Origin: Capsicum annuum
Lineage: Eukaryota; Streptophyta; Magnoliopsida; Solanales; Solanaceae
Reading direction: 5' to 3'
DNA length: 64,000 nt
Assembly: GCF_002878395.1 (NCBI RefSeq)
Contig: NW_025880998.1
Location: 1-64,000 of the forward strand
The notes beneath the pieces were generated by a model. That model was not told the origin of the DNA and did not search any database. It saw only the letters and a list, made by a program, of their open reading frames with translations. How positions within the stretch are numbered: position 1 is the first letter of the stretch; each line of letters starts with the position of its first letter. Position numbers and translations under genes: made by a program. Below are positions 59,819 through 64,000 of the stretch, in pieces.

Positions 59819-60975
59819 TGTTGGGTACTATGTAGTTTTGATGATTGACTAACTGACACATAAATAAAACATGTTACTTGAGTTGGTCCACTCATAGAAA
59901 AGAAGATTTTTAGTTTCATATATAGTTGCAGTCAAGATTTATTAAAGAAAAGAATGAATAAGAAAGCCTAATTTTGATATACTTAAGCTACTGATCATGT
60001 GGGGAATATAACAAGTTGAATGTGATTCAACCACTTAATGTTAAGGGAAAGCAATTTGAGATGAAAAAGGAGTCCTACGTGAAGAAGGGGTTTCACTTCT
60101 GAGTATATCTGGAAGAGTCCAATGTGTGGGAGAAGAAAGATTATAATAAATAAACATGTGCTGATTTAAAAGACTTGAGTTTTACTACACCACTAATGAG
60201 ACAAGAGTTGGAATTAAAGAAAGGGTCTCACTTGAAGTAGAACTCTATGACTTGAGAGTTCTAATTAAAGGAGGAGTTTGAAATAAAGAATGACTCTTTG
60301 AAGAGTTGTGCTTAAATAGAAGATGCATTATTTAGAATAATTCACGCACCTGCAAAGCAGAAAAGCACAATCGACAAATTGACTTGACAAAGTGCTACTC
60401 AATCACTGAAGAAATACATTGAAGAACCTGGTCCTAAGTATAGAATCTAGCTAAGAGTTTTAGCGTCGATTATTAGAGTTGTTCATTGTTTTTGAACTTT
60501 GATGTAATATTAGTTTTAGTGTGTTATAAACTGAATTAGGAGCTAGTCTTCATGTTGGGGAAAACTCAGAGACTTTGGGAAAGCATACCTTGGGAGGTGT
60601 GTGTGTAGTTAGGAATTAGAGTTTATAATTCCTATTTGCTGAGTCAAAGGAATTAGACTTTATAATTCTTAGTTGTTGAGTTATAGGGATTAGGGTTTAT
60701 AATTCCTATTTGTTGGTTGCAAGAGTTTTGTAATAAGTCATTGTTGAGGCTCAGATTTATTTAGTGAAGTTGGGGTTAAATCCTGTAGAGGTATAGGTCG
60801 TGGTTTTTCACACCTTTTTGAGCCGGGTGTTTTCCACATAAAAATCATTGTGTTCTTTAGTTTTTGTTTTACTGCTTCCTTGGAACACGTCAGTGGAACA
60901 ACCAGGTAACTCATTCCATCGATAAGAAATAGTTATGCAAAAATAAGATAATTAGTAGGTCACGAATTCTTAACA
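59819..60975 (+). repeat. E-right 3' LTR
   Basis: TGTTGGGTACTATG to TTCTTAACA, followed by TAGGC. Preceded by the purine-rich AAAAAGAGGGGATT. Confidence 0.9.
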
Positions 60976-61266
60976 TAGGCTAACTTGATCGGAACAGAGA
61001 GCCAACAAAAGCTCCAGTTCCAGAGATGATTTGCTACCTGGATCTGCATCAATGTGTCCTTTCTTGTTGCTGCACTTGTCCTTAAGGAAGTTGCTAGGAT
61101 CATCCTTTTTGTTCTTTGTAATTATTTGTCAATTTTTGTGACAATTCTTTGTTTGAATGGAAGTAGTGTTGTGTATTATTTATTCGCAATGATTACGAGA
61201 AAGCTAATGTATATAGTTTGTTCCGCCAAAGGAAGTTATTTGATTCATCATTTAAAAAGTTCTCCA
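60976..61266 (+). other. 3'-untranslated-like tail of the broken gene (right arm)
   Basis: Mirror of 23174-22860. After the stop in GGCTAACTTGA it is conserved with the left arm up to AAAAAGTTCTCCA and then diverges abruptly at 61267. The ORF 61054-61272 is the counterpart of the left-arm ORF and is not considered coding. Confidence 0.45.
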
Positions 61267-62225
61267 GGATAGCCAAGTCGTCCGAATTCACGGATTTTCC
61301 TTCAGGAAATAATTCCCCTCACTGTACCCAAGGTTGTGGAATTTTCCTCCCAAGCTAAAATTACTAACCAGACCAACAGTAGAGGTACTTCAAACGGTTG
61401 GAATTTCTTCAAACTCACAGAACGTTTTGAGTGATCACAAAGAATATTTTTTAGACAAGCAGAGAGTTTTTAATCTGAAAATTTCATATCCAAACCTATG
61501 GATGAAACCAGGTTTTCATAGCCACAAGATGCCTCTTCTGAAAAGTGGAAAAGGTTCATCTAAAAGGTGTAACCTTTTCTGAAAATTCATGTCTATTCGT
61601 CCAAACATTGTGACTTTTATGAAAAGGTATACCATTTTGTGAATAAGTGTGCCAGTTCATTGAAAGAATGCATCAGTTCTGAAGCAGTGCATCAGTTTAC
61701 CGCAACAGTGCATCGGTTTAGTTTCGAAACTGTGCACCATTTCAGTGAAAAATTGCATCAGTTCAAAAATTTATCTGAAGCATCTGTTCGAAATAGCTCC
61801 TGCATGCATGCTTTCATTGCTTTTGTAATGAAACTGAAATCTTATAAAAGGAGTATGAAACACAGAAAATATTTTCTGCATTATTGTTCGTTCAGAATTC
61901 AAATAAATACTGTCCAAAAAGATAGATCTCATCGATCGATCATTTGACTAATCCAAATCCAAACCCAAATCCGAAGCCGAGCCGAGCGAGCGACGATGAC
62001 GACGGTGCGAGGCATCTCTTTTTTCTTGCCTCACTTACCATGTGGAGTAAGTGTTCATCATTATAAACACTCCAAAGTTCCTTTCTCCCACCAGTGTGGG
62101 AGATTAGTGAACTTTCCAATTTTGGGAGTACACTTTCCAAATTGGTGTCTCCCCTTCTCCGCCATTTTTTCTCCATTTTTCATTCACACTTCTATGAACC
62201 CAACAAAAATAAAGAGTTAGAAAGA
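61267..62225 (+). mobile_element. LTR-like insertion replacing the GeBP upstream region in the right arm
   Basis: Not present in the left arm. It holds repeated TGCATCAGTTC-like phrases (about six between 61660 and 61760), a TATA box (TATAAAA, 61843-61849), and then a GC-rich stretch (GCCGAGCCGAGCGAGCGAC) near 61980 with ACCATGTGG and CAGTGTGGGAG phrases. This resembles a copia LTR or LTR-leader piece. No target duplication is recognisable. It replaces about 1.36 kb of the left-arm sequence (21500-22860). Confidence 0.5.
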
Positions 62226-62690
62226 GGAGATAAAGGAGAAGAGACATGGAAAATGATGATAATCAAGAAGAAAATGGCGACAAAGAGGAAGATAAAGAAG
62301 AAAGAAGAAGAAGAGTTGCTGAAAAGGGGAAAAAAGTGTCTGAACATAGAGAACTATAATTCTACCTCGGCTATGATGCTGATCATCTGGATGTGCCGAT
62401 TTTAACATCAATATTGGATTTCAACAGCCACTGTAGGGATATTTCACATCCACCCTCACTTGATCTTATCAACCACATCATGAATGCAATCCCGATTTGC
62501 AAATCAGCAGAGAGGAATTGGGGGAAAAGATCATAGCATATAAGGAAAATTTTAATAAGGTTAGGGAAATGCAAGGAGACAACCCTGACATGGACCGGCC
62601 TATTGATGATGAACTTTATGACTAGTGTATGCTATTATGGGGTAATCAACCTGATGATGATGATGATGACTAGATATGGAAATAGTTTGT
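62226..62690 (+). pseudogene. GeBP/storekeeper-like copy, 5'-truncated (right arm)
   Basis: Mirror of 21490-21030. It begins inside the acidic region and, after a one-base loss relative to the left copy, reads EEENGDKEED-type codons, then EL-stop-FYLGYDADHLDVPILTSIL. A frame loss follows at the ATCCCGATT position (one C fewer than the left copy), then EKIIAYKENF, two further stops, and a five-aspartate run. The promoter and N-terminal half are absent, replaced by the LTR-like insertion just upstream. It is clearly non-functional. Confidence 0.75.
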
Positions 62691-63273
62691 GATACTAATT
62701 TTCAGACTCATTGCAGTATAAAATTTATAGCAGCATTAGGATTTTCTGACTATTCTTGATTTTTTCAGTAAATCTGATGTATGGGCTATTCTTGTTAACC
62801 TGTTTGCTATGTCTTTTCTTCCATTTATAGAATAAAAGATGGAGTATTGTTAATTTAAATTATTTAGCATATCAATTTGAAAACGAAGAGCACGATGCAG
62901 TTTATGAGAATGCGAGAAACTGGAGCTTCTGATCCATTTATTCTAATATGCAATTTATGGTTGGTTTATGTTACATGAAAAGTATGTTACGAAGCCTTTA
63001 AAGTAGGTCATAAGATCATCATGATGTGGTTTGCTTGTATTTTCAGTTCGACTGCAGTTTTCAGTTCAACTGAAATTTGTGTATTATTGGATCACAGATC
63101 ATGAAAGTTTATTTTGATCTGAATTCTAAAATTTTTTCACTTTCCACTTTAGTTTGATATCTTCGCTTGAACTTAATTATAGGATCAGAGATGTTAACTC
63201 TTCTGAGGAAGGGAAAAAAACAGATAGATATATAGTGTATTTCGAAATGCACAAGCAGATAGTACTAGCTATC
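62691..63273. other. Sequence between GeBP copy and copia (right arm)
   Basis: Mirror of 21029-20441, non-coding. It ends with CTATC (63269-63273), the copia target copy. Confidence 0.6.
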
Positions 63274-64000
63274 TGTTGAGTATCAACAATGATGATCCAT
63301 GGAGCAGAGTATAGCTCAGAGAAAAGAAAGGAAGGACAAGAATGAGTGTGAACCCACTGTATTCATTCACAATGATCCATTTCTACACACACTATTTACA
63401 CCTCTATTTATAGAGTGACTTACCATTCAAGCTAACTAATTCATCTAATTAAGTTACCTACCTAACCAACTAGGCTACACGTGTCTTGCATAGTACATTG
63501 TAACTAACTTGCACCAATAGTGTAACTAACTCTATAACTAATAGTGTTGAACACCCTTCCTCAAGCTGATAAGTGAAATAGATCCTTCACTCCCAGCTTG
63601 GATAAAAGATGAGCATGTTGAGTCTTGTCTTAGCTCTTAGTAAGCAAGTCAGTTAGTTGTTCCTTGGTTGATACATGATGAGTTTGAATCATTTTTTTCA
63701 CTAGTTTCTCCCTAACAAAGTGACAATCAATGTCAAAATGTTTTGTCCTCTCGTGAAAGATGGGATTGGTAGTAATTTATAGTGCAGCCTTGCTGTCACG
63801 AAACAAGTTTACTGGTTGATGAACCTTCACACCCAACTCCTTGTACAGGCCTATAAGCCAAGTAATTTCATCCACAGTTGATGCCATACTTCTAAACTCT
63901 GCTTCAGCTGAGCTCCTGGATAATTTTTCTTGAATCTTTGACTTCAAAGACACCAAGGCAGACCCAAATTTAACTAAGTACAGGTCATAGACCTTCTAGT
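63274..64000 (-). mobile_element. copia element, right-arm copy, 3' end only in window
   Basis: 3' LTR at 63274-63553 (minus orientation; TGTTGAGTATC… to GTGTTGAACA on the plus strand, TATA box complement at 63405-63412). It is uninterrupted across the site where TR-GAG1 sits in the left arm. The polypurine tract (minus reading GAGGAAGGG) is kept. RNase H remnants follow to the window edge and match 7393-7080. The rest lies beyond the window. Confidence 0.9.

Larger units (their letters stand above)
55162..60975 (+). mobile_element. SIRE-like copia deletion derivative, right-arm copy (E-right)
   Basis: The LTRs are 55162-56314 and 59819-60975, with an exact target duplication TAGGC at 55157-55161 and 60976-60980. 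The primer-binding region AGAAGTATCAGAGAGAG is a degraded form of AGTGGTATCAGAGAG. Internally there are gag and a protease scrap, then a jump to a 3' non-coding part, with no integrase, RT or RNase H. Same structure and same insertion site as E-left, so it was present before the inverted duplication. Confidence 0.9.
52830..64000. repeat. Right arm of a large inverted duplication
   Basis: Mirror of 20342-31395 plus 7650-7080. The inner boundary is where the two leaders diverge after GTCTNNGGA (about 52830 and 31395). The outer end is beyond the window. Confidence 0.85.

Noticed and set aside
20342..63380. Inverted repeat as a hairpin-RNA source silencing GeBP genes
   Set aside because: The GeBP copies are about 40 kb apart with many elements between them, and neither has evidence of a promoter reading through. 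Small-RNA mapping would be needed to revive the idea.

Overview
This is plant nuclear DNA from a retrotransposon-rich intergenic region. It is AT-rich, holds no intact cellular gene, and is built almost entirely from nested LTR retrotransposons of the kinds that fill large dicot genomes. The Ty1/copia and Ty3/gypsy families, the gag types, and a storekeeper-like (GeBP/DUF573) gene fragment all suggest a dicot, most likely Solanaceae. The family assignment is an inference from sequence style, not a search. Most coding sequence is broken by stops and frameshifts.

Layout. 1-1212: the 3' part of a gypsy LTR. 1213-1749: a decayed GeBP-like gene copy (minus). 2495-20440: a copia element (plus) whose 3' LTR is split by a 12.7-kb gag-only gypsy-type element (7651-20336, here TR-GAG1), which itself carries a 1.5-kb solo LTR (11149-12666). 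21030-21925: a second GeBP-like copy (minus). 23175-29055: a SIRE-like copia deletion derivative (minus, 'E-left'), inserted in what looks like the terminal exon of an unidentified gene. 29177-31359: a chromovirus LTR with primer-binding site (plus, 'B-left'). It is joined directly to the inside of a second gag-only element (31396-37420, 'TR-GAG2'). 37430-45638: an LTR fragment, a solo LTR (38313-40532) and a truncated chromovirus (41263-44345). 45639-45805: a formin FH2 exon fragment. 45806-55040: a structurally complete but decayed chromovirus (minus, 'B-right'). 55162-60975: 'E-right' (plus). 62226-62690: a third, truncated GeBP copy (plus). 63274-64000: the end of a copia element (minus).

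The main structural result is that the two ends are mirror images. Reading outward from the centre, both sides carry the same chromovirus LTR at the same target site, the same exon scrap, the same SIRE-like derivative at the same target site, the same GeBP copy and the same copia element. Left plus right coordinates sum to about 84.2 kb near the centre and about 83.7 kb further out. This is an old inverted duplication with arms of more than 11 kb and a spacer of about 21 kb. The right arm runs out of the window. Arm-to-arm identity is roughly 92 percent over a 117-bp stretch compared by eye. Order of events: copia, B and E inserted first; then the inverted duplication; then TR-GAG1 entered only the left copia LTR, and the right GeBP copy lost its 5' half to a different insertion.

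Nothing here works together as a pathway. The points that merit follow-up are the inverted duplication, the two gag-only elements with unrelated minisatellites at the same internal position, a repeated structured motif of about 75 nt inside those elements, and the template-switch-like junction between a chromovirus leader and a gag-only element.
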